This document shows, one piece after another, positions 26,149 through 35,482 of a stretch of DNA of 64,000 nt. The notes under the pieces are model-generated. The model did not search any database. It saw only the letters and a program-made list of their open reading frames with translations, and was not told the origin of the DNA. The DNA is from JADJLQ01 sp038251405. Lineage in GTDB: Bacteria > Bacteroidota > Bacteroidia > Chitinophagales > Saprospiraceae. The translations under genes were made by a program, and so were the position numbers. The DNA lies in contig JBBSBH010000004.1 of NCBI GenBank assembly GCA_038251405.1, forward strand, positions 1 to 64,000. Reading direction: 5' to 3'. Positions within the stretch are counted from its first letter, which is position 1. Each line of letters starts with the position of its first letter.

Positions 26149-27414
26149 ATGATCAATTTAGTAGATACTTTTTCAGAGTTTAAAGCAGGCAAAAATATTG
26201 ACCGCCCTACCCTCATGCGTGTAATGGAAGATGTGTTTCGTACCCTTATCAAAAAGAAATATGGAACAGATGAAAATTTTGATGTGATCGTAAACACACA
26301 AAAAGGTGATCTGGAGCTTTGGCATGTTCGCCAAATTGTCCCGGATGGTGAAGTTTCTGACCCAAATAAAGAAATTTCTGTGACTGAAGCTCGGGAAATA
26401 GATCCAGATTACGATCCCGGAGAAGAGTGCTATACCAAACTTGAATTGGAAGATTTTGGAAGAAGATCTATTATGGCTGCCCGCCAAACCCTGGTTTCAA
26501 GAATTTTAGAACTTGAAAAAGACGAAGTCTTTCAAAAATACTCAGAAAGAAAAGGCGAGATCATTCTAGGTGAAGTAAACCAGGTATTGCCCAAAGAGAT
26601 ATTAGTAATCGATGATAGTACGGGTAATGAATTGGTTTTACCTAAACATGAAATGATCAAAGCTGATCATTTTAGAAAAGGCGATATGGTGCGTGGGGTA
26701 ATAAAGGAAGTGATAATGAAAAACAATCTTCCCTCTATCATCATGTCTCGTACAGATAGTGCTTTCCTCGAAAAATTGATGGAGCATGAAGTTCCTGAAA
26801 TTGAAGACGGTCTGATCACTATTAAAAACATAGTGCGCATACCCGGTGAAAGAGCAAAAGTGGCAGTCGAATCTTATGACGATAGAATAGATCCTGTAGG
26901 TGCCTGTGTAGGGATGAAAGGCTCTCGGATACATGGTATCGTGCGAGAACTTAGAAATGAAAATATTGATATAGTAAACTATACCAATAACATTACCTTA
27001 TATATCCAGCGGGCATTAACCCCGGCGAAGGTCACCAAAATAGATCTGGATGAAGTAAATAAAAGAGCTTCCGTGTATTTAAAACCTGATCAAGTTTCAT
27101 TGGCAATAGGCAAAGGAGGTTCTAATATCAAATTAGCCAGTAAGCTTACAGGATATGAGATAGATGTGTTTAGAGATACTGAAGAAGGTCAAGAAATAGA
27201 TGATGTGGATTTGGATGAATTTGCAGATGAAATAGAAGCATGGATCATCGATACTTTAAAAGGTATTGGATGTGATACGGCTAGAAGTGTATTGTCATTG
27301 AGCAGAGAGGAATTGATCAGGAGATCTGATCTGGAAGAAGAAACTATAGATGATGTATTGAAAATATTAACTCAGGAAATGGATGAAAATGAAGGCGATG
27401 AAAAATCAAAGTAA
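26149..27414 (+). CDS. nusA: Transcription termination/antitermination factor NusA
   Basis: Binds RNA polymerase and modulates pausing, termination and antitermination. The 421 residues hold the N-terminal polymerase-binding domain (1-125, with DPDYDPGEECY), an S1 domain (about 130-200, GEIILGEVNQVLPKEILV), and two KH domains (about 230-345, with GACVGMKGSRIHGIVREL and the GKGG loop of the second). A short acidic C-terminal region with one helix-hairpin-helix-like segment follows (about 355-421) instead of the two acidic repeats of the E. coli protein. Confidence 0.96.
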   Translation: MINLVDTFSEFKAGKNIDRPTLMRVMEDVFRTLIKKKYGTDENFDVIVNTQKGDLELWHVRQIVPDGEVSDPNKEISVTEAREIDPDYDPGEECYTKLELEDFGRRSIMAARQTLVSRILELEKDEVFQKYSERKGEIILGEVNQVLPKEILVIDDSTGNELVLPKHEMIKADHFRKGDMVRGVIKEVIMKNNLPSIIMSRTDSAFLEKLMEHEVPEIEDGLITIKNIVRIPGERAKVAVESYDDRIDPVGACVGMKGSRIHGIVRELRNENIDIVNYTNNITLYIQRALTPAKVTKIDLDEVNKRASVYLKPDQVSLAIGKGGSNIKLASKLTGYEIDVFRDTEEGQEIDDVDLDEFADEIEAWIIDTLKGIGCDTARSVLSLSREELIRRSDLEEETIDDVLKILTQEMDENEGDEKSK

Positions 27415-27462
27415 AAACTCATTGTCTATGGTTTAGTACTATTTGTGATTTTAAAATAATTT

Positions 27463-30285
27463 ATGGCTAAGAATTTAGTAAAGACAGCATCGGAATTTAA
27501 CGTGGGTACCAACTCTATAGTAGAGCATTTGGAGAAAAAAGGCTTTGCAATAGAAAATAAGCCTAATGCAAAAATCTCCGATGAAATGATGGACGAACTG
27601 AGAAAGGAATTTGGTGCTTCTCAAGCCATAAAAGAAAAGGCGGAAGCACTAATTATTGGCAAATCTACTCCACCACCTGTTCATACAAAAAAAGACATTT
27701 ATAATAGCCCTCCACCGCCTCCACAAGTTCATACACCTGCAGTGGTGGCTCCTGTGCTGGAGGCAAAACATTCTCCAGTTGTAGAATCTCCAGTAAAACC
27801 TAAGACAGATCAAGAACCAGAATTAATAAAAAGAATAGTTCCTGAGCTACCAAAAATTAAGGTGATTGACAAGATAGATCTGGATTCAAAGAAAAAAGCA
27901 AAATCCATAATAGAAGAGGATGTGGAAGAAGAAGGTAAAATCTCATCCATAAAATCAAAAGCTCAGTCTCCAAAACCATCCAGTCCTGTTATAGAAGAGA
28001 TCGAAGTGACCGATGCTGTTGAAGAAGATATCCACCGAGCTGTTACCCCTCAACTGAAGGGATTAAAAATCATGGGTAAAATCGACACCGATAAATTCGA
28101 TAAAACTAAAAAGAAAAAAGAGGAAGAGTTAGAATCAGCTAAAAAATCAAGCACTCCAGGATCAAAACCAGGCGCTCCGGGATCAAAACCAGGTGTTTCG
28201 GGATCAAAACCAGGCTCTGCCTCAGATAATGATATCAGGAAAAAACGTAAAAGAAAACGCAAAAAAATAGAGACTACCAACACACCCTCACCAGCTGGGC
28301 AAAACAGAGGTAATCAACAACCCTTTACCCCTGGTCAAAGACCTGGACAGAGAAGAGATGATGTAAAGGAAGTAACCCAAAAAGAAATAGATGATCAGAT
28401 ACGTGCCACTATGGCCAGATTGGGAGCAGGTACTAAGAATCGTCGTTCAAAAATCAGAAGAGATAATAGGACAAGAATACGTGAAAAGCAGGAGCTTGAA
28501 GAAATAGCACAAACCAATACTGATTTGCAAGTGACAGAGTTTATGTCTGTATCTGAGCTTGCTTCATTACTAAATGTTAAGCCATCCCAGGTAATCATGA
28601 CATGTATGAATCTGGGGGTGATCGTATCCATTAATCAACGGGTAGATGCAGAAATTATTGAACTCGTAGCTGAGGAATTTGGTCACAAAGTAAATTTCAT
28701 ATCCGCTGAAGACTCTACTAATTTTGAAGAGGAAGAAAAAGACAATGAAGGCGACTTATTACCTCGTGCGCCAATTGTAACCGTTATGGGCCATGTGGAT
28801 CATGGAAAGACATCTTTACTGGATTATATCAGAAGTGCAAATGTGGTCTCCGGGGAGGCCGGTGGTATCACCCAGCACATAGGTGCTTATGAAGTAAAAG
28901 TAGGAGATAAACAAATTACTTTCCTCGATACTCCTGGTCACGAAGCTTTTACAGCCATGCGTGCAAGAGGTACTAAAGTGACCGATATAGCTGTAATTAT
29001 TATAGCAGCCGATGATAATGTAATGCCTCAAACTAAAGAGGCCATTTCCCATGCACAGGCTGCCAATGTGCCTATCATTTTTGCAATAAACAAAATAGAT
29101 AAGGATGGCGCTGCGCCTGAAAAAATAAAGCAAGAGCTTGCTGGAATGAATCTTTTAGTAGAAGATTGGGGTGGCAAAATTCAGTCTCAGGATATTTCTG
29201 CCAAATCTGGTTTGAATATAGAAAAGCTCATGGAAAAGATTTTGTTGGAGGCTGAAATTTTAAATTTAAAGGCTAATCCAAATCGCAAGGCCATGGGTAC
29301 AGTAATAGAAGCTTCATTAGACAAAGGCCGGGGATATGTAACAAAATTATTAGTCCAAAATGGTTCCTTGTCAGTGGGGGACTCCTTGCTTGCAGGTGAA
29401 CACTTTGGTAGGGTAAAAGCTATGTTCAATGAATGGGGCAAAAAAATAGATGTAGCTGACCCTTCCAGCCCGGTATTGATTTTGGGAATGGCTGGTGCAC
29501 CCCAGGCCGGTGAGAAATTTAAAGTTTATGAAGATGAATCCATTGCAAAGGATTTGGGTATAAAGCGAGCTCAAATAAATAGAGAATTAGCTACCAGGAC
29601 AAATAAACGAATTTCTTTAGACGAAATTGGTCGTCGACTCGCCCTAGGTACCTTTAAAGAACTGAAGATAATTATCAAAGGTGATGTAGATGGATCTATT
29701 GAAGCGCTTGCAGATTCATTGATTAAGCTTTCCATTGAAAAAATACAAGTAAGCGTTATCCACAAAGCGGTGGGTGGGATTACCGAGTCCGATGTACTAT
29801 TGGCCTCGGCTTCTGATGCGATTATTATCGGTTTCCAGGTGCGCCCTTCATCGGGTGCCAGGAAGTTAGCCGAAAAAGAAGGTGTGGAAATAAAGACTTT
29901 CTCTATCATTTACGAAGCTATAGAAACCATCAAGTCGGCTATGGAAGGTATGATGGAGCCTACAAAAGAAGAGAAAGTGATTGCTCAGGTAGAGGTAAGG
30001 GAAGTATTCAAGATTACCGGTATTGGCACCGTAGCGGGATGTTTTGTCACGGAAGGAAAAATCATGAAAAATACTCCTGTGAGAATCATTAGAGATGGAA
30101 TTGTATTGTACCCAAGTAAAGCTGGTCAAACCGCTAAAATCGCCGCTTTAAAACGATTTAAAGACGATGTAAAAGAAGTGAAAAGCGGTACAGAATGCGG
30201 TATTTCCATAGAAAATTTCAATGATATAAAAGTAGGTGATATATTTGAAGGTTACGAGATCAGTGAAATCAAAGTTAAATTATAG
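27463..30285 (+). CDS. infB: Translation initiation factor IF-2
   Basis: GTPase that brings initiator tRNA to the 30S subunit. The protein has 940 residues. An IF2-N domain (1-55) is followed by a long low-complexity linker (about 60-340) rich in Pro, Lys, Glu and Ser that includes three GSKPG repeats and the basic run RKKRKRKRKK. A second IF2-N-like module lies at about 360-410. The G domain starts near residue 440 with GHVDHGKTSLLD (G1), DTPGHEAFTAMRARG (G3) and NKID (G4), then domains II, III and IV. It follows nusA by 48 nt. Confidence 0.97.
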   Translation: MAKNLVKTASEFNVGTNSIVEHLEKKGFAIENKPNAKISDEMMDELRKEFGASQAIKEKAEALIIGKSTPPPVHTKKDIYNSPPPPPQVHTPAVVAPVLEAKHSPVVESPVKPKTDQEPELIKRIVPELPKIKVIDKIDLDSKKKAKSIIEEDVEEEGKISSIKSKAQSPKPSSPVIEEIEVTDAVEEDIHRAVTPQLKGLKIMGKIDTDKFDKTKKKKEEELESAKKSSTPGSKPGAPGSKPGVSGSKPGSASDNDIRKKRKRKRKKIETTNTPSPAGQNRGNQQPFTPGQRPGQRRDDVKEVTQKEIDDQIRATMARLGAGTKNRRSKIRRDNRTRIREKQELEEIAQTNTDLQVTEFMSVSELASLLNVKPSQVIMTCMNLGVIVSINQRVDAEIIELVAEEFGHKVNFISAEDSTNFEEEEKDNEGDLLPRAPIVTVMGHVDHGKTSLLDYIRSANVVSGEAGGITQHIGAYEVKVGDKQITFLDTPGHEAFTAMRARGTKVTDIAVIIIAADDNVMPQTKEAISHAQAANVPIIFAINKIDKDGAAPEKIKQELAGMNLLVEDWGGKIQSQDISAKSGLNIEKLMEKILLEAEILNLKANPNRKAMGTVIEASLDKGRGYVTKLLVQNGSLSVGDSLLAGEHFGRVKAMFNEWGKKIDVADPSSPVLILGMAGAPQAGEKFKVYEDESIAKDLGIKRAQINRELATRTNKRISLDEIGRRLALGTFKELKIIIKGDVDGSIEALADSLIKLSIEKIQVSVIHKAVGGITESDVLLASASDAIIIGFQVRPSSGARKLAEKEGVEIKTFSIIYEAIETIKSAMEGMMEPTKEEKVIAQVEVREVFKITGIGTVAGCFVTEGKIMKNTPVRIIRDGIVLYPSKAGQTAKIAALKRFKDDVKEVKSGTECGISIENFNDIKVGDIFEGYEISEIKVKL
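28156..28218 (+). repeat. Triple 21-nt tandem repeat inside infB
   Basis: Three near-identical 21-nt units encode P/S-G-S-K-P-G-A/V/S in the flexible linker of IF-2. A length-variable region of this kind can expand or shrink by slippage without harming the GTPase. Confidence 0.85.
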
Positions 30286-30295
30286 TCTTTATTGA

Positions 30296-31081
30296 TTGAT
30301 TAAATTACCCATTTATACCAGCGATCTCAAATCATTTTTGGACGAATTGGTAGAACTATACGAATGCCAGCGTTTTATCGAAAACGATCCCATAAGTATA
30401 CCTCATGGCTATACAAAAAAGCAGGATATTGAAATTAGTGGTTTGTTTGCTTCCATTTTTGCCTGGGGACTAAGAAAAACAATTATAAATAAATCAAAAG
30501 AATTAATGTCCTTGATGGATAATGCACCCCATCAATTCATTCTCCATTCAAATACCCTGGATTTGAAGATTTTAAAGAAGTTTAAGCATCGAACCTTTCA
30601 ATTTGATGATCTTTTATATTTCATTCATTTTCTTAAATTTCACTATTCTCAGAATCAAAGCCTTGAAACGGCATTTCTCCCTATAGATTTGCAACCCTAT
30701 TCTGCTCCTGATCTCAATAGTTTCCATAGTTATTTTTTTAGCCTGGAGCACTTACCCAGGACTAAAAAGCATGTATCCAACCCTTTGTCAGGATCTACAT
30801 GCAAACGTATATGTATGTATTTGCGTTGGATGGTAAGATCTAATGCTAAAGGAGTAGATTTTGGAATTTGGAAGCAAATACAACCTGAAAATTTAAATAT
30901 TCCTCTGGATGTACATGTACACCGGGTAGCGGTACAACTAGGATTACTGAATGAAAATCAAAGAAACTGGAATGCTGTTTTAGAACTGACCGGAAAATTA
31001 AAATCTTTAGACTCTTCTGATCCTGTAAAATATGATTTCGCCCTATTTAACTTAAGTGTAAAAAATAAACCCCCACTTTAA
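30296..31081 (+). CDS. TIGR02757 family protein (DUF2400)
   Basis: The protein has 261 residues and carries the family's motifs: FIENDPISIPHGYTKKQDIE near the N-terminus, FAWGLRKTIINKSKEL, and the C-terminal HLPRTKKHVSNP...CKRICMYLRWMVR and PLDVHVHRVAVQLGL. The family is distantly related to helix-hairpin-helix DNA glycosylases, but no activity has been shown to my knowledge. Translation begins with TTG; no ATG precedes the conserved N-terminus. It is 10 nt after infB, so it ends the rimP operon here. Its 3' end overlaps the converging DUF4783 gene by 4 nt. Confidence 0.87.
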   Translation: MIKLPIYTSDLKSFLDELVELYECQRFIENDPISIPHGYTKKQDIEISGLFASIFAWGLRKTIINKSKELMSLMDNAPHQFILHSNTLDLKILKKFKHRTFQFDDLLYFIHFLKFHYSQNQSLETAFLPIDLQPYSAPDLNSFHSYFFSLEHLPRTKKHVSNPLSGSTCKRICMYLRWMVRSNAKGVDFGIWKQIQPENLNIPLDVHVHRVAVQLGLLNENQRNWNAVLELTGKLKSLDSSDPVKYDFALFNLSVKNKPPL

Positions 31082-31470
31082 AATGTGTCCCTTTCTATGC
31101 GAATCTCTTGAATAATGGAAAGCCCATCTATATTCTTAAAAGTTAGATAAACCCTAAACTTGCCTTTATCAGAAATCAAACTTCCTATCCCCATAATAGA
31201 ATCTTTGCCTTTGGCAACACCTTCATGGACTATTTTGAGGGTTTTCACGCCTGACTCCGTGACAAAGCTTGAAAGTTTTGAAACCACATTTTTCTCACCG
31301 GTTGCTACCTGATTTTCAACGGTTATAGTTGCATCTGAAGCAAGATACTTTTCTAATTGAGAATTATCCATTTTAATTACGGCATCCAAAAAAGGTCTTA
31401 TACCCTGACCACTCATTGGAATATTCACAACTACCACAAATAATAAATTTAAGATTCTCATTTTACTCAT
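31078..31470 (-). CDS. DUF4783 secreted protein
   Basis: The protein has 130 residues with a signal peptide (hydrophobic ILNLLFVVVVNIPM, ending near SGQG) and a small NTF2-like domain: IRPFLDAVIKMDNSQLEKYLASDATITVEN is split here over residues 24-53, followed by the beta strands of the fold. DUF4783 is a Bacteroidota family of unknown role. An inner ATG at 31461 is an alternative start. It stands alone and converges on the TIGR02757 gene. Confidence 0.8.
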   Translation of the reverse strand: MSKMRILNLLFVVVVNIPMSGQGIRPFLDAVIKMDNSQLEKYLASDATITVENQVATGEKNVVSKLSSFVTESGVKTLKIVHEGVAKGKDSIMGIGSLISDKGKFRVYLTFKNIDGLSIIQEIRIERDTF

Positions 31471-31677
31471 GTTTACTAATTTGAAAACATAATCCTGACT
31501 CTATCTTGTTCAAAGAAAAACCTAATTTATAGTTAAATAAACAAACTAGTGCAAAAATTATTTGCTTTTATTAATTGATTAACAAAACCGAAAAAATTGA
31601 AAATGAGCAATGCCCTCTTTGTTTCTCCAATTTAATGAGCTTTGAAAAAGTTAACTTTACCGCACAATCATTTTTGT

Positions 31678-33192
31678 ATGAAGACTAATAAAGTCGCTTT
31701 GATCATTCTTGATGGCTGGGGTCTGGGGCCCGATTATAATGCGGATGCCATAGCTACTGCGAACACTCCATTCTTCGATAAATTAATGGCAGCGTGCCCG
31801 CATAATACATTGGTGACTTATGGGGAGAAGGTAGGTCTGCCAGAAGGGCAAATGGGTAATTCAGAAGTAGGCCATCTCAATCTGGGAGCAGGCAGAGTTG
31901 TGTACCAGGAACTCGCGAGGATAAATAAATCAATCAGAGAAAAAGAAATCAATCAGAATCCGGTATTGCTGGATTTGATGGATAGATGCAAAGCAAAAGG
32001 AAATACTTTACACCTCATGGGTCTGGTGTCAGATGGTGGAGTACATTCACATATTAATCATCTTTTGGCTTTATGCGATATTTTCAAGGAGCATAGTTTA
32101 CCCCAGGTAAGTATCCATGCATTTTTAGATGGTCGGGATTGTGATCCAAAATCAGGGGCTGGTTTTATCAAAACTCTTCAAAATCATATATCCGGCACCA
32201 ATGCGACTCTTTCAACCATGATAGGGAGATATTTTGCAATGGATAGGGACAAAAGATGGGAGCGCATAAAAAAAGCCTACGATCTTATGGTGAATGGTGT
32301 AGGAGAGCATGCCACAGATGCCGTTGTTTCTTTGGAAGAGTCTTATGCTAATCATATTACTGATGAATTTATCGAACCCGTTTTAATTGGAAATCCTTCC
32401 AGGAAATTATTGATAAAAGATGGAGACGCTGTATTGTTTTTCAATTTCAGGACAGACCGTCCCAGGCAGATCACTCAAGCGCTTTGCCAGCAAGCCTTTC
32501 ATGAGCAGAATATGCATCCGCTTAAACTTGATTTTGTCACAATGACAGAATACGATGCAACCTTTCAAAATGTACATATTCTTTTTAAAACGGATAACCT
32601 GAATAATACTATAGGTCAAGTGATTGAATCCAACGGGCTAACTCAATTACGCATGGCAGAAACTGAAAAGTATCCCCATGTGACCTTCTTTTTTTCCGGG
32701 GGAAGAGAAAATACTTTTATTGGAGAAGACCGCATAATGGTACCTAGTCCTAAGGTAGCCACCTATGACTTGAAACCAGAAATGTCAGCTAATGAACTTA
32801 CCGACGCATTATTAGAAAATTGGAATGCGAAGCAACCCGACTTTATCTGTCTCAATTTTGCTAATACCGACATGGTAGGCCACACGGGTGTTTTTTCTGC
32901 TGGTGTAATAGCAGCTGAAACGGTGGATAAATGCCTCGAAAAAATAGTGGCTACAGGAAGAGATCTGCTATATGAATTTATCATCCTCGCCGACCATGGA
33001 AACGCTGATACCATGATCAATCCTGACGGAACCCCCAATACAGCCCATACTAAAAATCCCGTACCCGTAATCTATATAGGTGACAGAAAATTAAAACTAA
33101 AACACGGCAAATTGGGAGATGTAGCTCCTACGATTTTGACCTTGATGGGTGTGGCAATACCGAAAGAGATGACCGGGGATGTATTATTTTAA
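31678..33192 (+). CDS. gpmI: 2,3-bisphosphoglycerate-independent phosphoglycerate mutase
   Basis: Glycolytic interconversion of 3- and 2-phosphoglycerate with two Mn ions. The protein has 504 residues. The phosphorylated serine falls at residue 62 in GNSEVGHLNLGAGR, exactly as in the family, which supports the ATG at 31678 rather than an upstream in-frame codon at 31642. Other sites: the N-terminal metal ligands in LIILDGWG, DGRDCDP, the Arg pair RTDRPRQ, NFANTDMVGHTG and the C-terminal ADHGNAD metal site. A one-mismatch -7 element (CATTTTTG, 31669-31676) ends 1 nt before the ATG, which suggests a leaderless mRNA. Confidence 0.96.
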   Translation: MKTNKVALIILDGWGLGPDYNADAIATANTPFFDKLMAACPHNTLVTYGEKVGLPEGQMGNSEVGHLNLGAGRVVYQELARINKSIREKEINQNPVLLDLMDRCKAKGNTLHLMGLVSDGGVHSHINHLLALCDIFKEHSLPQVSIHAFLDGRDCDPKSGAGFIKTLQNHISGTNATLSTMIGRYFAMDRDKRWERIKKAYDLMVNGVGEHATDAVVSLEESYANHITDEFIEPVLIGNPSRKLLIKDGDAVLFFNFRTDRPRQITQALCQQAFHEQNMHPLKLDFVTMTEYDATFQNVHILFKTDNLNNTIGQVIESNGLTQLRMAETEKYPHVTFFFSGGRENTFIGEDRIMVPSPKVATYDLKPEMSANELTDALLENWNAKQPDFICLNFANTDMVGHTGVFSAGVIAAETVDKCLEKIVATGRDLLYEFIILADHGNADTMINPDGTPNTAHTKNPVPVIYIGDRKLKLKHGKLGDVAPTILTLMGVAIPKEMTGDVLF

Positions 33193-33242
33193 TACATTTT
33201 AATAGTATAATTTTTCTTCCTGGAAAGCCGGTAAACTGCCCT

Positions 33243-33719
33243 TTATCTTTTACCACCCTTTTCTACCTTAAACCCAACCCGATAGATATCCCTGATAGTA
33301 TCCTGTCGCATCCATGGGTATAACACTATTTCATATTTACCTTTTTGTGGAAATATGATTTGTTCCTGAAGCGGTAAATAAAAAGTACAGGTCTTACCAC
33401 GACAATCGCTGTACCATTCTCCAGTTTCATCAGCAAGAACAACGCTTACTAAATCTGATTTTTGCAATTGATTTGGAAAATGAGTATTCAGCTTTATATA
33501 CAGATTCTCAAAAGGATACTTTTTATTGTGATCAAGTTCCAGTAAAATATTGTAAAACCGATTGGTATCTTTTACTTCAAAATTATAAATTATAGAATCG
33601 GAACTTGTCCAGGGCTGGGCTTCAGAAAACGATTTATTATTTTCATACATGTAGTTGGGTGGATCGCAGGAAATAATGAATAATGAATAGGTAATAATGA
33701 ATAATACGAGTACTCTCAT
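33243..33719 (-). CDS. gldH: Gliding motility lipoprotein GldH
   Basis: The protein has 158 residues. A lipoprotein signal peptide ends at Cys18 (LFIISCDPP). The mature part has family features: SDSIIYNFEVKDTNRFYNILLELDH and a C-terminal strand-rich part ending IRDIYRVGFKVEKG. GldH is required for gliding and for stability of other Gld proteins in Flavobacterium. Its start overlaps the dnaJ stop by 4 nt (ATGA type), so it is translated as part of the grpE-dnaJ-gldH unit. The signal peptide is encoded by repeat-like DNA. Confidence 0.83.
   Translation of the reverse strand: MRVLVLFIITYSLFIISCDPPNYMYENNKSFSEAQPWTSSDSIIYNFEVKDTNRFYNILLELDHNKKYPFENLYIKLNTHFPNQLQKSDLVSVVLADETGEWYSDCRGKTCTFYLPLQEQIIFPQKGKYEIVLYPWMRQDTIRDIYRVGFKVEKGGKR
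33671..33710. repeat. AATAATG-type simple repeat inside the gldH signal-peptide region
   Basis: Four imperfect AATAATGA units (plus strand) lie within codons 4-16 of gldH and encode its Phe/Ile/Leu-rich hydrophobic core. Simple repeats of this kind usually lie between genes. Confidence 0.55.
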
Positions 33720-34861
33720 GAGAAAAAGCCCTTCATTTTATCGAAAAATCCCTTTTCTGATTTGCCTGGATTCGGTTGAAAATTAGGCATAGTTCTTAAT
33801 TGCTCCAGTAAAATTCGTTCATCTTCATTTACTGCTTTTGGTGTCCAGATATTTACCTGTACGAGTAAGTCACCTTTCTGATAGGATTGAACGGAGGGAA
33901 GACCTTTATCTTTTAATCGAAAAACTTTTCCTGCCTGAGTACCAGAGGGAATCTTAATGTTGGCTTTTCCATCCAAAGTGGGCACTTCAATAGATGAGCC
34001 TAAAGCAGCATCCGCGAAATTCAGATATAAATCATACACCAGGTTAGAGCCTTCTCTCCGAAGTGAATCATGCGGTTTTTCTTTGATCTGAATGATAAGA
34101 TCTCCAGCAGGTCCGCCTTTGGCCCCAGCATTACCTTTCCCTCTCACAGAAAGCTGCATACCATCTTCTACGCCAGCCGGAATGTCAATATCTATGGTGT
34201 CTTCGCCCAGTACTTTACCATCACCTTTACATGTTCCACAAAAGCTAGTGATCATAGTCCCGGCTCCATGACATTGCGGGCATGCTGTGGTTGTCTGCAT
34301 TTGTCCTAAAAAGGTATTTCTTACCTGGCGCACATATCCACTACCCCCACAGGTACTGCATGTTTTTTTACTACTTTTATCCTTGGCACCAGAGCCAGCG
34401 CAGGTATTGCAAGTCACCTGTTTTTTGACGGCTATTTTTTTATTTACACCGGTTGCAATTTCGTTTAGATCCAGCGTCAGATTGATTCTAAGGCTGGTGC
34501 CCCGCTGGCCAGTATCACTCCTGGCACTTCCTCCAAAAAAGGATTCGAAAGGGCTGTCTTCAAAAACATTTCCAAAGTTACGAAGTATGTCCTCCATATT
34601 CATACCTCCAAAGCCGTTGCCCCCGCCCATATTGGGATCTACCCCGGCATGGCCATACCTATCATATCGGGTCTTCTTATCTGGATCACTGAGTATACCA
34701 TATGCTTCAGCTGCTTCTTTAAATTTTTCTTCGGCGGCCATATCACCTGGATTGCGATCAGGATGAAATTTCATTGCAATTTTTCGATACGACTTTTTAA
34801 TAGTGCCGTCGTCTGAAGATTTATCTACTTCAAGTATTTCGTAATAATCTCTTTTACTCAT
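33716..34861 (-). CDS. dnaJ: Chaperone DnaJ
   Basis: Hsp40 co-chaperone that stimulates DnaK. The protein has 381 residues: J domain (1-70, HPD at 33-35), Gly/Met-rich region (about 75-115), four CxxCxGxG-type zinc repeats (about 150-215, CNTCAGSG, CSTCGGSG, CPQCHGAG, CGTCKGDG), and two substrate-binding beta domains. It is 8 nt downstream of grpE. dnaK is not in the window. Confidence 0.97.
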   Translation of the reverse strand: MSKRDYYEILEVDKSSDDGTIKKSYRKIAMKFHPDRNPGDMAAEEKFKEAAEAYGILSDPDKKTRYDRYGHAGVDPNMGGGNGFGGMNMEDILRNFGNVFEDSPFESFFGGSARSDTGQRGTSLRINLTLDLNEIATGVNKKIAVKKQVTCNTCAGSGAKDKSSKKTCSTCGGSGYVRQVRNTFLGQMQTTTACPQCHGAGTMITSFCGTCKGDGKVLGEDTIDIDIPAGVEDGMQLSVRGKGNAGAKGGPAGDLIIQIKEKPHDSLRREGSNLVYDLYLNFADAALGSSIEVPTLDGKANIKIPSGTQAGKVFRLKDKGLPSVQSYQKGDLLVQVNIWTPKAVNEDERILLEQLRTMPNFQPNPGKSEKGFFDKMKGFFS

Positions 34862-34869
34862 TTTGCTGA

Positions 34870-35412
34870 TTATTTACCGACTACGACTTTTGCGTATCGA
34901 ATGATTTTGTCATGTAGATAATATCCTTTTTCTGCTGTATCAATGATTTTGTTTTTTTGATCTTCGCTAACAGAAAATTCCGTAATTGCTTCGTGCTTAA
35001 ATGCATCAAAATGCTCTCCATTTGTATTCATCTCTTCGAGCCCCTTTTGCTTTAAAAGTTGTAATAATTTGGCATGAATGAGTTTGCTGCCATCAGTAAC
35101 CTCGCCAGCTTTTACTTCTCTATCGAAATCATCTAATATGGGCAGTAGTGCAGTGATTAATTCTTGCGATGCAAATTTTGAAAATTCAATCCTTTCCTTT
35201 GATGTACGCTTTTTAAAATTTTCAAACTCGGCCAATAATCGCAGATACTTATCTTTTAAATCTTGTATTTCCTTATTGACATTTGCATTGGGTTCGCCCT
35301 GAACTTCAGAAACCACCCCGTCTACAATTTCTTCTACTGTAGCCAAGTTATCTGCCATTTCTTCAGGCTCAATTGGGTTTTGATCAATATTGGTAGCTTC
35401 TTCGTTTATCAT
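34870..35412 (-). CDS. grpE: Nucleotide exchange factor GrpE
   Basis: Releases ADP from DnaK. About 180 residues: an acidic N-terminus, a long helix (about 50-100, LKDKYLRLLAEFENFKKRTS) and a C-terminal beta wing (ending IIRYAKVVVGK). The ATG at 35412 (MINEEATN) is chosen; an ATG at 35439 would add nine hydrophobic/basic residues unlike the family. No CIRCE-type inverted repeat is visible upstream. Confidence 0.95.
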   Translation of the reverse strand: MINEEATNIDQNPIEPEEMADNLATVEEIVDGVVSEVQGEPNANVNKEIQDLKDKYLRLLAEFENFKKRTSKERIEFSKFASQELITALLPILDDFDREVKAGEVTDGSKLIHAKLLQLLKQKGLEEMNTNGEHFDAFKHEAITEFSVSEDQKNKIIDTAEKGYYLHDKIIRYAKVVVGK

Positions 35413-35482
35413 CAATATATATTTATACCCAATGGGCATTGCAATAATAAGACCATTTGCCCTATTTAAGTCAAAATGTCAG

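Noticed and set aside
28156..28218. Possible CRISPR-like or mobile repeat
   Set aside because: The three units are directly adjacent, in frame and coding within the infB linker; no spacers.
31642..31677. Twelve-codon extension of gpmI
   Set aside because: The ATG at 31678 puts the catalytic serine at position 62 as in the family, and a -7-like element lies inside the extension.
34287..34766. 159-codon frame antisense to dnaJ
   Set aside because: Repeats of Pro, Ser and Leu mirror the zinc-repeat codons of dnaJ; no start signals.
35413..35470. CIRCE-type heat-shock operator before grpE
   Set aside because: No TTAGCACTC-N9-GAGTGCTAA inverted repeat is present.
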